Below the pieces are notes generated by a model. That model had not been told where the DNA came from. It saw nothing but the letters and a program-made list of their open reading frames with translations, and searched no databases. The translations under genes were made by a program, and so were the position numbers. Shown one piece after another: positions 47,709 through 56,398 of a stretch of 64,000 nucleotides of DNA. Source of the DNA: Polaribacter sp. Hel1_33_78 (lineage in GTDB: Bacteria > Bacteroidota > Bacteroidia > Flavobacteriales > Flavobacteriaceae); assembly GCF_900106075.1 (NCBI RefSeq), contig NZ_LT629794.1:682001-746000 (forward strand), in the 5' to 3' direction. Positions within the stretch are counted from its first letter, which is position 1, and each line of letters begins with the position of its first letter.

Positions 47709-48149
47709 ATGAAGAAAGTAATTTTGAGTGTAGCTGTAATAATAGCGATGAGTTTGATAAGTTGCAAAAACGAAACCAAACAAAAAGAAGTAACATCAAC
47801 TACCGAAGTATCTAAAGAAATAGCTATGACAGACCTGTCTTTTGGAGTGAGAGGAAACTGCGGAATGTGTAAAAATACCATCGAAAAAGCAGCCAATGGT
47901 GTTGAAGGAGTTGCGAAGGCAACTTGGAATGTTGATAAAAAGAAAATTGAGGTGTCTTTTGATGATACAAAAACAAATTCAGAGGCAATTCATAAAGCAA
48001 TTGCGGCGTCTGGTTATGATACTGAAAAAGTTTTGGGAAATGCAGAAGCTTACGAAGGTTTGCCAGGTTGTTGCAAATACGACCACGAAATGGTAATGAA
48101 TCAAGCTGTTGAAATGAAAGAAGATGACCATTCAAACCACAATCATTAG
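47709..48149 (+). CDS. HMA-domain copper-binding lipoprotein
   Basis: A 146-residue lipoprotein: MKKVILSVAVIIAMSLISC (Cys 19), a short linker, then a heavy-metal-associated domain (about 40-105) with GNCGMCKNTIEKA, where C51 and C54 form the C-x-x-C metal site. Further potential ligands are LPGCCKYDHE (CC near residue 121) and a histidine-rich end (DDHSNHNH). It is probably a periplasmic copper chaperone or buffer for the pump encoded upstream. It is the last gene of the operon and is followed by a strong terminator. Confidence 0.87.
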   Translation: MKKVILSVAVIIAMSLISCKNETKQKEVTSTTEVSKEIAMTDLSFGVRGNCGMCKNTIEKAANGVEGVAKATWNVDKKKIEVSFDDTKTNSEAIHKAIAASGYDTEKVLGNAEAYEGLPGCCKYDHEMVMNQAVEMKEDDHSNHNH

Positions 48150-48156
48150 AAACTAA

Positions 48157-48196
48157 AAATTAAGAGTCCTTTTTAGGGCTCTTAATTTATTTTTTT
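48157..48196 (+). terminator. Terminator of the copper operon
   Basis: 14-bp stem (AAATTAAGAGTCCT / AGGGCTCTTAATTT, one G-T pair), TTTT loop, then a long T-rich tail. Confidence 0.92.
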
Positions 48197-48249
48197 TACA
48201 ATCCTAAGCTTTTTATTTTTAGCTAGTTGCGGTTTGCAGCCTCTTTTTT

Positions 48250-48510
48250 TAGTAATTGTTTTGTAATATGGAATATCTAATGATTTAAGTCTTTTTGAAT
48301 GTATTCTTTAATCAATGCTAGCATATGTTTTTTGAATATGCCTTCGCAAATTCATTGAGTTCAAATATTTCAATTATTAATTCTCTTTGAGAGGTGTTTT
48401 TGGTCTTAGAAATAATTAAACAATTCCATTTTCTATCAATAATGTAAACCTCATAATCTTAGTAGATTCTTAATGGCCTCATTTACATGAATTAGGACAT
48501 TATATATTCA
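48250..48510 (-). pseudogene. Decayed short gene of unknown function
   Basis: Read on the minus strand, three neighbouring frames join into a protein-like string: NVLIHVNEAIKNLLR, shift, DYEVYIIDRKWNCLIISKTK and on to NEFAKAYSKN (about 46 codons open), shift, MLALIKEYIQKDLNH and stop. No family is recognised. The rest of the interval between the copper operon terminator and the metallo-hydrolase gene holds nothing that I can support. It could also be chance open frames in AT-rich DNA. Confidence 0.35.
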
Positions 48511-48546
48511 ATATTTCAGTGGGATAGTGATTAAAAATAGACTTAT

Positions 48547-49473
48547 TTACAAGTCAAAATTATCATCTTCGTTGGCAAAACGAAAACCTAGCTTTTCAAT
48601 TCGCTTTCGTTCTTTGCTATTTTCTTGCAGTGCAGGATTTGTATGGTTAAAATGAATAAAAATAATTTTATTTTTAGTAGCTAAAGTTTCGTGTTGAAAT
48701 AAGGTTGTAGTTTCTTGTACGAATGGATGAGGAACTTCAGACATCGCTCTTTTTACTTCATACTGATTTAAAAAAGTGGCATCTAAAAAAGCATAATCTA
48801 CTTTTTTAACTTCTTCAATAATATTTTTATGCCATGTTTTCCATTTATCAATATCGGGTATAAACAAAGCTGTTTTTTTTGAACCTTCAATTTTGTAACC
48901 TACAGTTTCAGAAAATTCATCTCTATGTGGCACTATAAAAGGCGTTACTTTTAGTTTCTCATTTAAAACCATGGTAGAATCGTGCTGTAAATTTTTAAGA
49001 ACAATATTTTGAATAGAAACCAACTGACTCCATGGACCGTTATTCGTTAAAAAATTTTTCATTTTTGGCATTGTAAAAACAGGAATGTTTTTTTTACCAT
49101 AAGCTTCTCGTCCGAAATACATTAGGCCGGTATAATGTCCAATATGGGCATGTGTTAAAAATACGCCATCAATAATGGCTGATTTTTTAAGATGATTTTG
49201 TTCCAACTTCGCTAATTGGGTATGCATATCAGGAGTAGCTTCAAACAACCATTTTTGTTGATTCTCTAAATCAATCAAACCCAAAGAAACGACACTTTTT
49301 CTGTCTTTTTTTTCATCGTAAAAATCAGCACAACATATTTTTTGACAACCAATATGGGGGTAACCTCCATCTTGCGCAACTCCTAAAATAGTTATGTATT
49401 GTTTGAGTTCTGTTCTTTCATTGCAAGTAAATAAACTTAATGCAATGCTAAAATAAATTAGTTTTTTTATCAT
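48547..49473 (-). CDS. PqqB-like metallo-beta-lactamase-fold hydrolase
   Basis: A 308-residue protein, probably a lipoprotein (IYFSIALSLFTC, Cys 17). The MBL fold shows TILGVAQDGGYPHIGCQKICC (28-48) with a cluster of cysteines (C43, C47, C48), then FLTHAHIGHYTGL (H108, H110, H113). Here the usual H-x-H-x-D-H motif has G in place of the aspartate. Downstream are FIVPHRDEFSETVGY, FIPDID and FIHFNHTNP. It resembles PqqB-type proteins, but no other PQQ gene is in the window, so a role in PQQ synthesis is not supported. Its start lies eight bases after the stop of the lipoprotein gene upstream. Confidence 0.8.
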   Translation of the reverse strand: MIKKLIYFSIALSLFTCNERTELKQYITILGVAQDGGYPHIGCQKICCADFYDEKKDRKSVVSLGLIDLENQQKWLFEATPDMHTQLAKLEQNHLKKSAIIDGVFLTHAHIGHYTGLMYFGREAYGKKNIPVFTMPKMKNFLTNNGPWSQLVSIQNIVLKNLQHDSTMVLNEKLKVTPFIVPHRDEFSETVGYKIEGSKKTALFIPDIDKWKTWHKNIIEEVKKVDYAFLDATFLNQYEVKRAMSEVPHPFVQETTTLFQHETLATKNKIIFIHFNHTNPALQENSKERKRIEKLGFRFANEDDNFDL

Positions 49474-49481
49474 CCTTATTC

Positions 49482-50174
49482 TTAATTTAGGACAAAGACT
49501 ATTATGCCTTCATGATCAAAGGTTGTGTAATTGTGTTCTTGAATGATATTAGCTGCTTTAAACCTATTTCTAAAAACTTTCCATTCTTTAGTTTCCTTCA
49601 TTTTCTTTAAAGCTTCATTAAAAGAAACAAGATAATGCAGTTCGTCCTCAATACTGAAAGCTCCAGTAGACACGAAAACAGGGTTATTTAAATTACTTGT
49701 TATTTTATGTGCGGGAAAAATTCTTCCATGATTATTGATTGTTTTTGGGTCTTCTTTATCTGACCATGTTTCTTTGTATTGCGGTATCCAATTATTGTTT
49801 TCAAATAACCCGTAATAACCAACAGACGATCCATTTCTGATAAGAAAATCGTTGGCATTTAAAAAGGTGGTGATATTTTCTCGTGCTTCATTCTTAGTAT
49901 TAGCTTTGTAATCGACCCAAATTATGTTAATAGGTTCTAAAATACTTTTGCCTTTTTGTTTTATGCCTATCCAGTTTGCAATAGCATCTACTTCTAGTTT
50001 TCTTTCATTAAACATCCACATTCCAAAATCAAAGCTAATGGTTTCATTACGATTGTTAAAAACGGTAATATTGTTCCTTAAATTTATTGCTTTTTTTTGA
50101 TATTCTAAATACGGTTGTTTCTTTGAACAAGAGAAAATAAACATAATTAAAAATGCAGAAAATATATTTTTCAT
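49482..50174 (-). CDS. Lipoprotein of unknown function
   Basis: A 230-residue protein. The ATG at 50174 was chosen over an in-frame ATG 42 bases upstream because it gives a clean lipoprotein signal MKNIFSAFLIMFIFSC (Cys 16). The mature part is mixed alpha/beta with many aromatic residues (FDFGMWMFNERKLEVDAIANW, NNWIPQYKETWSDKEDP, IFPAHKITSNLNNPVFVSTGAF). No family is recognised. It is followed after eight bases by the metallo-hydrolase gene on the same strand, so the two are probably co-expressed and may act together in the periplasm. Confidence 0.7.
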   Translation of the reverse strand: MKNIFSAFLIMFIFSCSKKQPYLEYQKKAINLRNNITVFNNRNETISFDFGMWMFNERKLEVDAIANWIGIKQKGKSILEPINIIWVDYKANTKNEARENITTFLNANDFLIRNGSSVGYYGLFENNNWIPQYKETWSDKEDPKTINNHGRIFPAHKITSNLNNPVFVSTGAFSIEDELHYLVSFNEALKKMKETKEWKVFRNRFKAANIIQEHNYTTFDHEGIIVFVLN

Positions 50175-50204
50175 GAAACAGTATATAATTCTTAAATCTA
50201 CAAA

Positions 50205-50236
50205 AAAAAACATCAATTATTAAATTGATGTTTTTT
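50205..50236 (-). terminator. Terminator of ilvE
   Basis: 14-bp stem (AAAAAACATCAATT / AATTGATGTTTTTT) with ATTA loop and an eight-to-nine base T run on the minus strand. It separates ilvE from the lipoprotein gene. Confidence 0.85.
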
Positions 50237-50260
50237 GACTCTTATAATACTGTTTAAAAA

Positions 50261-51316
50261 CTACACAAAAACTCTCCATCCATAAGGATCTTCTACCTTA
50301 TTTGTTTGTATGTCTGTTATTCGTTTTTTTAGTTGCGCAGCAAAAGGATTGTCTAATTCTGGTAAATCATAATCTTTTTCTTGATATCCAAAACCAGCTA
50401 TTGGCGATATTACTGCAGCAGTTCCAGTTCCAAACATCTCCTTTAACGTTCCGTTTTTAGCAGCTTCTACAACTTCGCCTACAGAAATTTTTCTAACTTC
50501 TGTATTAATACCAGCGTCTTCTGCTATTTGCAAAATACTTTTACGGGTAATACCATCTAAAATACGATCGCTTGTTGGGCTCGTAATCAAAGTATCATTT
50601 ATTCTGATAAAAATATTCATTGCCCCCGCTTCTTCTATAAATTGGTGAGTATTATCATCAGTCCAAATTACTTGATTGTATCCTTTTTCTATCGCTAATT
50701 GTGTTGGGTAAAATTGGGCAGCATAATTACCTCCAGCTTTTGCAAAACCAACACCACCATTCGCAGCACGTGCAAATTTTTCTTCAATTAAAACTTTTAC
50801 TTTACCAGCGAAATAAGCACCAGAAGGAGCTGTACAAATTATAAATTTATAAGCATCTGCAGGGGAAGCATGAAAACCATTACCTGAAGCAAATATAAAA
50901 GGTCTTATATATAAAGAGCTTCCTTCATTTTTAGGAATCCAATCGCTATCAATCTCTAGTAATTTTGTTAATCCTTCCATGAAAATAGATTCGGGAATTG
51001 AAGGAATAACCAAACGTTCCGCAGATTTATTTAAACGCTTACAATTTTCTAAGGGTCTAAAAAGCATCATGTTTTCATCAGCATCTTTATAGGCCTTCAT
51101 CCCTTCAAAAATAGATTGTCCGTAATGAAAAATTTTGGCAGAAGGATCTAAAGTTATTGGCGAGTAAGGTTTAATTACCGGAGTTTGCCATTCGCCATTC
51201 TTAAAATCACACTCTAACATGTGATCAGAATACACACTACCGAAAGGTAAATTATCAAAATCTACAGAGTCTATCTTCGATTTTTCTACACGTTGAATTT
51301 CTATATTAGATTTCAT
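50261..51316 (-). CDS. ilvE: Branched-chain amino acid aminotransferase
   Basis: PLP fold-type IV enzyme that makes or degrades Leu, Ile and Val. It has 351 residues, the longer (eukaryote-like, BCAT group II) form. Seen: FHYGQSIFEGMKAY (63-76), RPFIFASGNG, GGVGFAKAGGNYAA (K193 as PLP lysine), EEAGAMNIFI and GTGTAAVISPIAGF. The ATG start is supported by a promoter box 27 bases upstream on the minus strand. It is divergent from the DUF4920 gene. Confidence 0.95.
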   Translation of the reverse strand: MKSNIEIQRVEKSKIDSVDFDNLPFGSVYSDHMLECDFKNGEWQTPVIKPYSPITLDPSAKIFHYGQSIFEGMKAYKDADENMMLFRPLENCKRLNKSAERLVIPSIPESIFMEGLTKLLEIDSDWIPKNEGSSLYIRPFIFASGNGFHASPADAYKFIICTAPSGAYFAGKVKVLIEEKFARAANGGVGFAKAGGNYAAQFYPTQLAIEKGYNQVIWTDDNTHQFIEEAGAMNIFIRINDTLITSPTSDRILDGITRKSILQIAEDAGINTEVRKISVGEVVEAAKNGTLKEMFGTGTAAVISPIAGFGYQEKDYDLPELDNPFAAQLKKRITDIQTNKVEDPYGWRVFV

Positions 51317-51342
51317 TCTTTTTTGTTGATTAATTTCAGAAA

Positions 51343-51401
51343 CAAATGTACATAATTTATTTATCCATTGTCCATGAGCACTCGCAATTTTCTTACATTT
51401 G
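51343..51401. promoter_or_regulatory. Divergent TACATTTG promoter boxes (ilvE / DUF4920)
   Basis: Minus-strand TACATTTG (51350-51343) is 27 bases before ilvE; plus-strand TACATTTG (51394-51401) is 27 bases before the DUF4920 start, with a TTG 23 bases further upstream. The two identical boxes face away from each other. Confidence 0.6.
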
Positions 51402-51427
51402 TAGTAATTCTATTAAATATGTGTAAG

Positions 51428-51940
51428 ATGAAAAATTTGATTAAATTTTGTGCAGTTACTTTGTTGGTTTTTACAGCTTGTAAAAATGAAAAAGTAGCCA
51501 AGGAGACAAAGCAAGAGGCAGTGCAAGAAATTTTAGCGTTTGATTCTTTTGGAGCTAAAATAACAAAAGACGCAGCATTAAATTCAGATGAAATGTTGGC
51601 AAAGTATCGTGATTTGAAAGTAGGTGACACAATTAGCGTAAAATTTGCTTCTAAAATAAAAGAGGTTTGTTCTAAGAAAGGCTGTTGGATGAAATTACCT
51701 TTAGATGATAAAACGGAAACGATGGTGCGTTTTAAAGATTATGGTTTTTTTATGCCTTTAGATGCTAATGATAGAGAAGTTATTATAGAAGGAAAGGCTT
51801 TTGTGCAAGAAACGTCTGTAGAAACTTTACAACACTATGCAGAAGATGCAGGGAAAACAAAAGAAGAAATAGCAAAAATTACAGCTCCTAAAACTGAATT
51901 TTCTTTTGAAGCGAATGGCGTTTTAATGAAAAAAATATAA
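51428..51940 (+). CDS. DUF4920 lipoprotein
   Basis: A 170-residue lipoprotein. The ATG at 51428 was chosen because MKNLIKFCAVTLLVFTAC is a clean lipoprotein signal (Cys 18) and the promoter box lies just upstream; the frame runs 20 codons further but that part includes the promoter. The mature protein matches DUF4920: FDSFGAKITKDAALN, VKFASKIKEVCSKKGCWMKLP with two cysteines, and DYGFFMPLDANDREVIIEGKA. The domain is small and OB-like; the cysteines may bind metal. The function is unknown. It is 30 bases before mnmD. Confidence 0.82.
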   Translation: MKNLIKFCAVTLLVFTACKNEKVAKETKQEAVQEILAFDSFGAKITKDAALNSDEMLAKYRDLKVGDTISVKFASKIKEVCSKKGCWMKLPLDDKTETMVRFKDYGFFMPLDANDREVIIEGKAFVQETSVETLQHYAEDAGKTKEEIAKITAPKTEFSFEANGVLMKKI

Positions 51941-51970
51941 AGAATTAAAACAAATATTAACTCCATACGT

Positions 51971-52633
51971 ATGAAAAGAGAAATATTAATTACTTCAGAT
52001 GGTTCTTCAACAATCCATTTACCAGATTGGGATGAACAATATCATTCTAAAAATGGTTCAATTAATGAAACGTATCATGTTTTTATTAATAGTGGATTAA
52101 AAGAAGTTTTATCTGATGAAGTTTCCATTCTAGAAATAGGTTTTGGTACTGGTTTAAATTGTTTTATTACCTATTTAGAAAGTAAAAGATCAATTAATTA
52201 TGTTGGTGTAGAAGCCTATCCTGTTACTCCTGAAGAAGTTGAAAAAATGAATTTTATAGCTGTATTAGATGCTGAAAAAGATCGTACAGTTTTTAATAAA
52301 ATACATAATGTTTCTTGGGATGAAAAACATCAAATTACTGATAAATTTTCACTCACAAAAAGAAAACAATTTTTTGAAGATATTGATGACAAAGATACTT
52401 TTAACTTAATTTATTTTGATGCATTTGGCGCTCGTGTTCAACCACAATTATGGACTGAAGACATTTTTCTAAAAATGTATAATGCATTAAAAAAAGACGG
52501 AATTTTAGTAACTTATTCAGCAAAAGGAAGTGTAAGAAGAGCCATGCAAGCTGTTGGTTTTATAGTAGAACGTTTACCTGGTCCTCCAGGGAAAAGAGAA
52601 ATGCTACGGGCAACAAAAGTGGTTGCCAGTTAG
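51971..52633 (+). CDS. mnmD: tRNA wobble-uridine methyltransferase MnmD
   Basis: SAM-dependent methyltransferase that finishes mnm5s2U34 in tRNAs for Lys, Glu and Gln (the methyltransferase half of E. coli MnmC, alone). The 220 residues show the family start TSDGSSTIHLPDWDEQYHS, the SAM motif ILEIGFGTGLNCFITYL near residue 57, FNLIYFDAFGARVQPQLWT near residue 145, and YSAKGSVRRAMQAVGF. No MnmC oxidase domain is present, as in many Bacteroidetes. Confidence 0.9.
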   Translation: MKREILITSDGSSTIHLPDWDEQYHSKNGSINETYHVFINSGLKEVLSDEVSILEIGFGTGLNCFITYLESKRSINYVGVEAYPVTPEEVEKMNFIAVLDAEKDRTVFNKIHNVSWDEKHQITDKFSLTKRKQFFEDIDDKDTFNLIYFDAFGARVQPQLWTEDIFLKMYNALKKDGILVTYSAKGSVRRAMQAVGFIVERLPGPPGKREMLRATKVVAS

Positions 52634-52661
52634 CCGTATTCAATTAGAAATGCCAGTTTAG

Positions 52662-52689
52662 TTGAGTCTTGTAAGAATTACTAAATTTG
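52662..52689 (+). promoter_or_regulatory. Two-part promoter before a tiny membrane gene and ruvC
   Basis: TTG (52662-52664), 17 bases, TAAATTTG (52682-52689). The next ATG is 25 bases on, at 52715. Confidence 0.65.
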
Positions 52690-52714
52690 CTTTTCGTATT
52701 AATTAGAGATACAT

Positions 52715-52846
52715 ATGGAATTTAAAAGAAAGTTTGGTAGACAGAAAGAAGCAAAACCTACAAAAGGATTGTTGCTTGTTTTACTATTAGTTATTGCAGT
52801 CATTCTTTGGTTTAAGGCAGACGAAATAATGAATGCATTGTTTTAA
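52715..52846 (+). CDS. Tiny single-span membrane protein
   Basis: A 43-residue ORF: basic cytoplasmic start (MEFKRKFGRQKEAKPTK), one span (GLLLVLLLVIAVILWF) and a short acidic end (KADEIMNALF). It has its own two-part promoter, and ruvC starts 24 bases after its stop, so they probably share a transcript. I do not recognise a characterised family, and the short length leaves some doubt. Confidence 0.6.
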   Translation: MEFKRKFGRQKEAKPTKGLLLVLLLVIAVILWFKADEIMNALF

Positions 52847-52870
52847 TAGTAGAAAAATCAATTTGAAGTT

Positions 52871-53425
52871 GTGGTAGTAGAAAAAATTATTTTAGGGATT
52901 GATCCAGGAACGACCATTATGGGTTTTGGACTGATAAAAATAGTGGGTAAAAAGATGGAGTTTATTCAGATGAATGAATTACTACTTCAAAAATATGATG
53001 ACCATTACCTAAAACTAAAGCTTATTTTTGAACGCACAATTGAACTGATAGACACTTACAATCCAGATGAAATTGCTATTGAAGCACCTTTTTTTGGAAA
53101 AAATGTGCAATCTATGTTAAAGTTAGGCAGAGCGCAAGGAGTTGCGATGGCCGCAGGCTTGTCCAGAGAAATACCAATTACAGAATATTTGCCAAAGAAA
53201 ATTAAAATGGCAATTACAGGAAATGGAAATGCTAGTAAAGAACAGGTGGCTTTAATGTTAAAATCTTTATTAAATTTACAGACCCTGCCCAAAAATTTGG
53301 ATGCCACGGATGGTTTAGCAGCAGCAGTTTGTCATTTTTATAATTCAGGAAAGGTAGTTGGAGGTAAAAGCTACACAGGTTGGGCGAGCTTTGTGAAACA
53401 AAATGAAAAACGAGTTAAGAAATAA
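52871..53425 (+). CDS. ruvC: Holliday junction endonuclease RuvC
   Basis: Dimeric nuclease that cuts four-way DNA junctions during recombination with RuvAB. The 184 residues fit. Acidic active site: [13 protein letters not shown] (D11), [10 protein letters not shown] (E71), and [13 protein letters not shown] (D144, D147 and H155). The start is GTG at 52871 ([11 protein letters not shown]), chosen because the first active-site strand begins right after it. It is downstream of the tiny membrane gene. Confidence 0.95.
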   Translation: MVVEKIILGIDPGTTIMGFGLIKIVGKKMEFIQMNELLLQKYDDHYLKLKLIFERTIELIDTYNPDEIAIEAPFFGKNVQSMLKLGRAQGVAMAAGLSREIPITEYLPKKIKMAITGNGNASKEQVALMLKSLLNLQTLPKNLDATDGLAAAVCHFYNSGKVVGGKSYTGWASFVKQNEKRVKK

Positions 53426-53522
53426 TATTTAAAATAAGTAAGTTCATGAGTTAGAAGATTAATAATTCTAGTGAATTGGCAGTTAAGCAACTGCAAACTT
53501 AAACTGTAAACTTAAAATTATA

Positions 53523-54656
53523 TTGGCCGGAATCTACATTCACATACCATTTTGCAAGCAAACTTGTTTTTATTGCAACTTTCATTTTTCAACATCTCTA
53601 AAAAATAAAGAAGAAATGATTGCTGCTTTAATTCGTGAAATCGAATTAAGAAAAGCTGAAATACAAAATGAAATCATTGAAACAATTTATTTTGGAGGTG
53701 GCACTCCTAGTGTTTTATCGGTAAATGAAATTCAATTGTTATTGGATGCTATTTATAAAAATCATGCAGTTATCGATCATCCAGAAATTACTTTAGAAGC
53801 AAATCCTGATGATTTATCAGAAGTTAAAATCATTGAACTTTCTAAATCACCGATCAACAGACTAAGTATCGGAATTCAATCTTTTTTTGAGAAAGATTTA
53901 AAATTGATGAATCGAGCGCACAACGCACAAGAAGCAAGAGAATCTTTGTCTATAGCAACGCGATATTTCGATAATATTTCGGTAGATTTAATTTATGGCG
54001 TTCCAGATTGTACAGATCAAGAATGGTGCGAAAATATAAAAATTACCTTAAGTTTCGGAGTGTCACACATTTCTAGTTATGCACTTACGGTAGAGCCTGA
54101 AACAGCTTTAGAACGTTTTATTGAGAAAGGAATTATTAAAAATGTAGATGAGGATAAAGCAGAAGCACAATTCAATATTTTAATTGATGAATTAACCAAA
54201 GCTAATTTTATACATTACGAAACTTCTAATTTTGGAAAAGAAAATTTCTTTAGCAAAAATAATTCTTCTTATTGGTTAGGGAAAAGCTATTTGGGTATCG
54301 GACCCTCCGCGCATTCTTTTGATGGTAAGCGGAGAAGTTGGAATGTACAAAATAACACAAAATATATTAAAAGTATCGCCCAAAACGATTTGCCGATTCA
54401 AAGAGAAACGCTTTCTGTTACAGATAGATATAATGAATATGTTATGACTGGTTTACGCACAATTTGGGGAGTTTCTTTGAATAAAATTGATACAGATTTT
54501 GGAGAAAATTACACGAAATATTTAAAGATGCAATCGAAAAAATACATTGAACAAAAATTATTGTATATTGAAAATAAAGTTTTAAAAACAACCCATAAAG
54601 GAAAGTTTTTATCTGATGGAATTGCATCCGATTTATTTATGATAAACTTGATTTAA
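53523..54656 (+). CDS. hemW: Radical SAM protein HemW (heme chaperone)
   Basis: A 377-residue coproporphyrinogen-III-oxidase-like radical SAM protein. The iron-sulfur motif is C11-KQT-C15-FY-C18 in IHIPFCKQTCFYCNFH. The cysteine that follows CxxxCxxC directly in true HemN (C-x-x-x-C-x-x-C-x-C) is absent, which points to HemW, a heme-insertion chaperone. Other marks: IYFGGGTPSVL, LEANPDDLSEV, INRLSIGIQSF and LGIGPSAHSF. The start is TTG at 53523; no ATG fits, and AGIYIHIPFC is the family N-terminus. Confidence 0.92.
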   Translation: MAGIYIHIPFCKQTCFYCNFHFSTSLKNKEEMIAALIREIELRKAEIQNEIIETIYFGGGTPSVLSVNEIQLLLDAIYKNHAVIDHPEITLEANPDDLSEVKIIELSKSPINRLSIGIQSFFEKDLKLMNRAHNAQEARESLSIATRYFDNISVDLIYGVPDCTDQEWCENIKITLSFGVSHISSYALTVEPETALERFIEKGIIKNVDEDKAEAQFNILIDELTKANFIHYETSNFGKENFFSKNNSSYWLGKSYLGIGPSAHSFDGKRRSWNVQNNTKYIKSIAQNDLPIQRETLSVTDRYNEYVMTGLRTIWGVSLNKIDTDFGENYTKYLKMQSKKYIEQKLLYIENKVLKTTHKGKFLSDGIASDLFMINLI

Positions 54657-54676
54657 AAAAGCAATTTATACCACAA

Positions 54677-55426
54677 ATGAAAGCAATTATTGAATACAAC
54701 TCAAGAAAAATACAAATCGATGTATCAAAACCTCTAGATATTTCTATACCTATAGATACTTCAAAAAAAAATGTAAATGCTTGGTATATCGAGGATCCAA
54801 AAATTGCTCCTGAAAAAATAGATGATTATGAAGTAAGTGTTGCAAATGGTGCAGTAGTTAATTTTAATACCATTCATTTTAATCCTCATGCACATGTTAC
54901 ACATACAGAATGTGTAGGGCATATCACTGAAAAAGTGCATTCTATTAATAAAAACTTAAAACATTATTTCTTTGTTGCTGAGGTAGTTACAATAGCTCCT
55001 TTGCATCATAATGGAGATTTTCTAATTGGAGTAAAACAATTGAGAACTGCCTTGCGAAACAAGAAACGGGATGCTATCGTAATTCGTACATTGCCCAATT
55101 TAGAGGATAAAAAGAGTATGCAGTATTCAAATACAAATCCAACGTATTTATCTGAAAAAGGGGCTATCTATTTAAGAGAAAAAGGAATTAAACACTTGTT
55201 AATTGATCTCCCTTCTGTAGATAAAGAAAAAGATGAAGGAAAATTATTGGCTCATAATGCTTTTTGGAATACAGCAGGAGAAGTAAGAATGGATGCCACA
55301 ATTACAGAGCTTATATACGTTCCAAATACTGTTGAAGATGGTGAGTATCTATTGAATTTAATGATTGCTCCTTTTGAAAATGATGCTACACCCAGTAAGC
55401 CCATGCTATATAAAATTATGAAGTAA
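54677..55426 (+). CDS. Cyclase-family (kynurenine formamidase-like) hydrolase
   Basis: A 249-residue protein of the cyclase/KynB family (PF04199), metal-dependent amide hydrolases. The metal-site region appears as HFNPHAHVTHTECVGHI (histidines near residues 72-80), followed by later conserved blocks AIYLREKGIKHLLIDLPSVDKEKDEG and HNAFWNTAGEVR. The usual H-x-G-T-H-x-D motif is replaced by N-P-H-A-H-V-T-H, so the substrate may not be N-formylkynurenine. It is six bases upstream of the hydrolase gene. Confidence 0.8.
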   Translation: MKAIIEYNSRKIQIDVSKPLDISIPIDTSKKNVNAWYIEDPKIAPEKIDDYEVSVANGAVVNFNTIHFNPHAHVTHTECVGHITEKVHSINKNLKHYFFVAEVVTIAPLHHNGDFLIGVKQLRTALRNKKRDAIVIRTLPNLEDKKSMQYSNTNPTYLSEKGAIYLREKGIKHLLIDLPSVDKEKDEGKLLAHNAFWNTAGEVRMDATITELIYVPNTVEDGEYLLNLMIAPFENDATPSKPMLYKIMK

Positions 55427-55432
55427 TTTATT

Positions 55433-56371
55433 ATGAAAAATTTTAAAAAGAGATATATTTTCTATGCAGTTGCAGTAATAACCATAATGCTAATAAAGGG
55501 CGCTATATACTCAGATGTTTCTTTAGAAGAATTAAAAAAGGAATACACAAACGAAGCTTCTCAATTTATAGAAATTGATGGAATGCAAGTACATTATAGA
55601 GACGAAGGGCAGGGTTTTCCGATTGTTTTAGTGCATGGTACTGCCTCTTCCTTGCATACTTGGAATGACTGGACAAAAGACCTCAAAAAAAAATATAGAG
55701 TTATTAGAATGGATTTGCCAGCATTCGGAATTACAGGTCCCAACAAAAATGCAGATTATTCCATAGAAAATTACACGTATTTTTTACAACAGTTTTTGAT
55801 GAAAATAAATGTTGCTAAATTTCATTTGGCAGGTAATTCTTTAGGAGGTAATATTGCGTGGAACTATGCCGCTGAACATCCTGAACAAATAGAAAAATTG
55901 ATTTTAATTGATGCAAGTGGTTTACCAACAAATAAACCACAGCCTGCTGTATTTAAGATGGCAAAAACACCTGTGTTAAGTTCCTTGTTTTTGTATGTTA
56001 CACCGAAGTTTTTTATTAAAAAAAATATGGAAGAAGTATATGCAGATAATAGTAAGGTTACAGATGCTATAATTACGCGGTATCACAAAATGGCTTTGAG
56101 AGTGGGTAACAGACAAGCCTTTATAGACAGAGCAAAAACTGATTTTAAATTAGGGGCAAAAGCAAATTTAGAAAAACTAAAAAGCATACAAACTCCTTCA
56201 TTATTAATTTGGGGAGCTCAAGATTCTTGGATTCCATTGGATAATGGCAAACAAATGGACCGTATGCTAACAAATTCTAAATTAGTTATTTTAGAAAATT
56301 CTGGTCATGTGCCTATGGAAGAAAATCCAGCTGAAAGTTTGGAGGCTTTGAATGGTTTTCTGGAGGATTAG
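55433..56371 (+). CDS. Membrane-anchored alpha/beta hydrolase
   Basis: A 312-residue alpha/beta hydrolase with an N-terminal span (YIFYAVAVITIMLIKGAIY, 8-26). Oxyanion region VLVHGTASSLHTW (65-77), nucleophile elbow LAGNSLGGN (S136), acidic residue in WGAQDSWIP near residue 259, and histidine in NSGHVPMEENP near residue 287. It probably hydrolyses an ester or similar small substrate at the membrane; the substrate cannot be told. It follows the cyclase gene by six bases and converges on corA. Confidence 0.87.
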   Translation: MKNFKKRYIFYAVAVITIMLIKGAIYSDVSLEELKKEYTNEASQFIEIDGMQVHYRDEGQGFPIVLVHGTASSLHTWNDWTKDLKKKYRVIRMDLPAFGITGPNKNADYSIENYTYFLQQFLMKINVAKFHLAGNSLGGNIAWNYAAEHPEQIEKLILIDASGLPTNKPQPAVFKMAKTPVLSSLFLYVTPKFFIKKNMEEVYADNSKVTDAIITRYHKMALRVGNRQAFIDRAKTDFKLGAKANLEKLKSIQTPSLLIWGAQDSWIPLDNGKQMDRMLTNSKLVILENSGHVPMEENPAESLEALNGFLED

Positions 56372-56398
56372 GCTCTTCTTTTTTTCAAAACTAATCAA

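Noticed and set aside
48547..49473. Assignment of the metallo-hydrolase as PqqB of a PQQ pathway
   Set aside because: No other pqq gene in the window and the active-site motif differs; kept only as PqqB-like.
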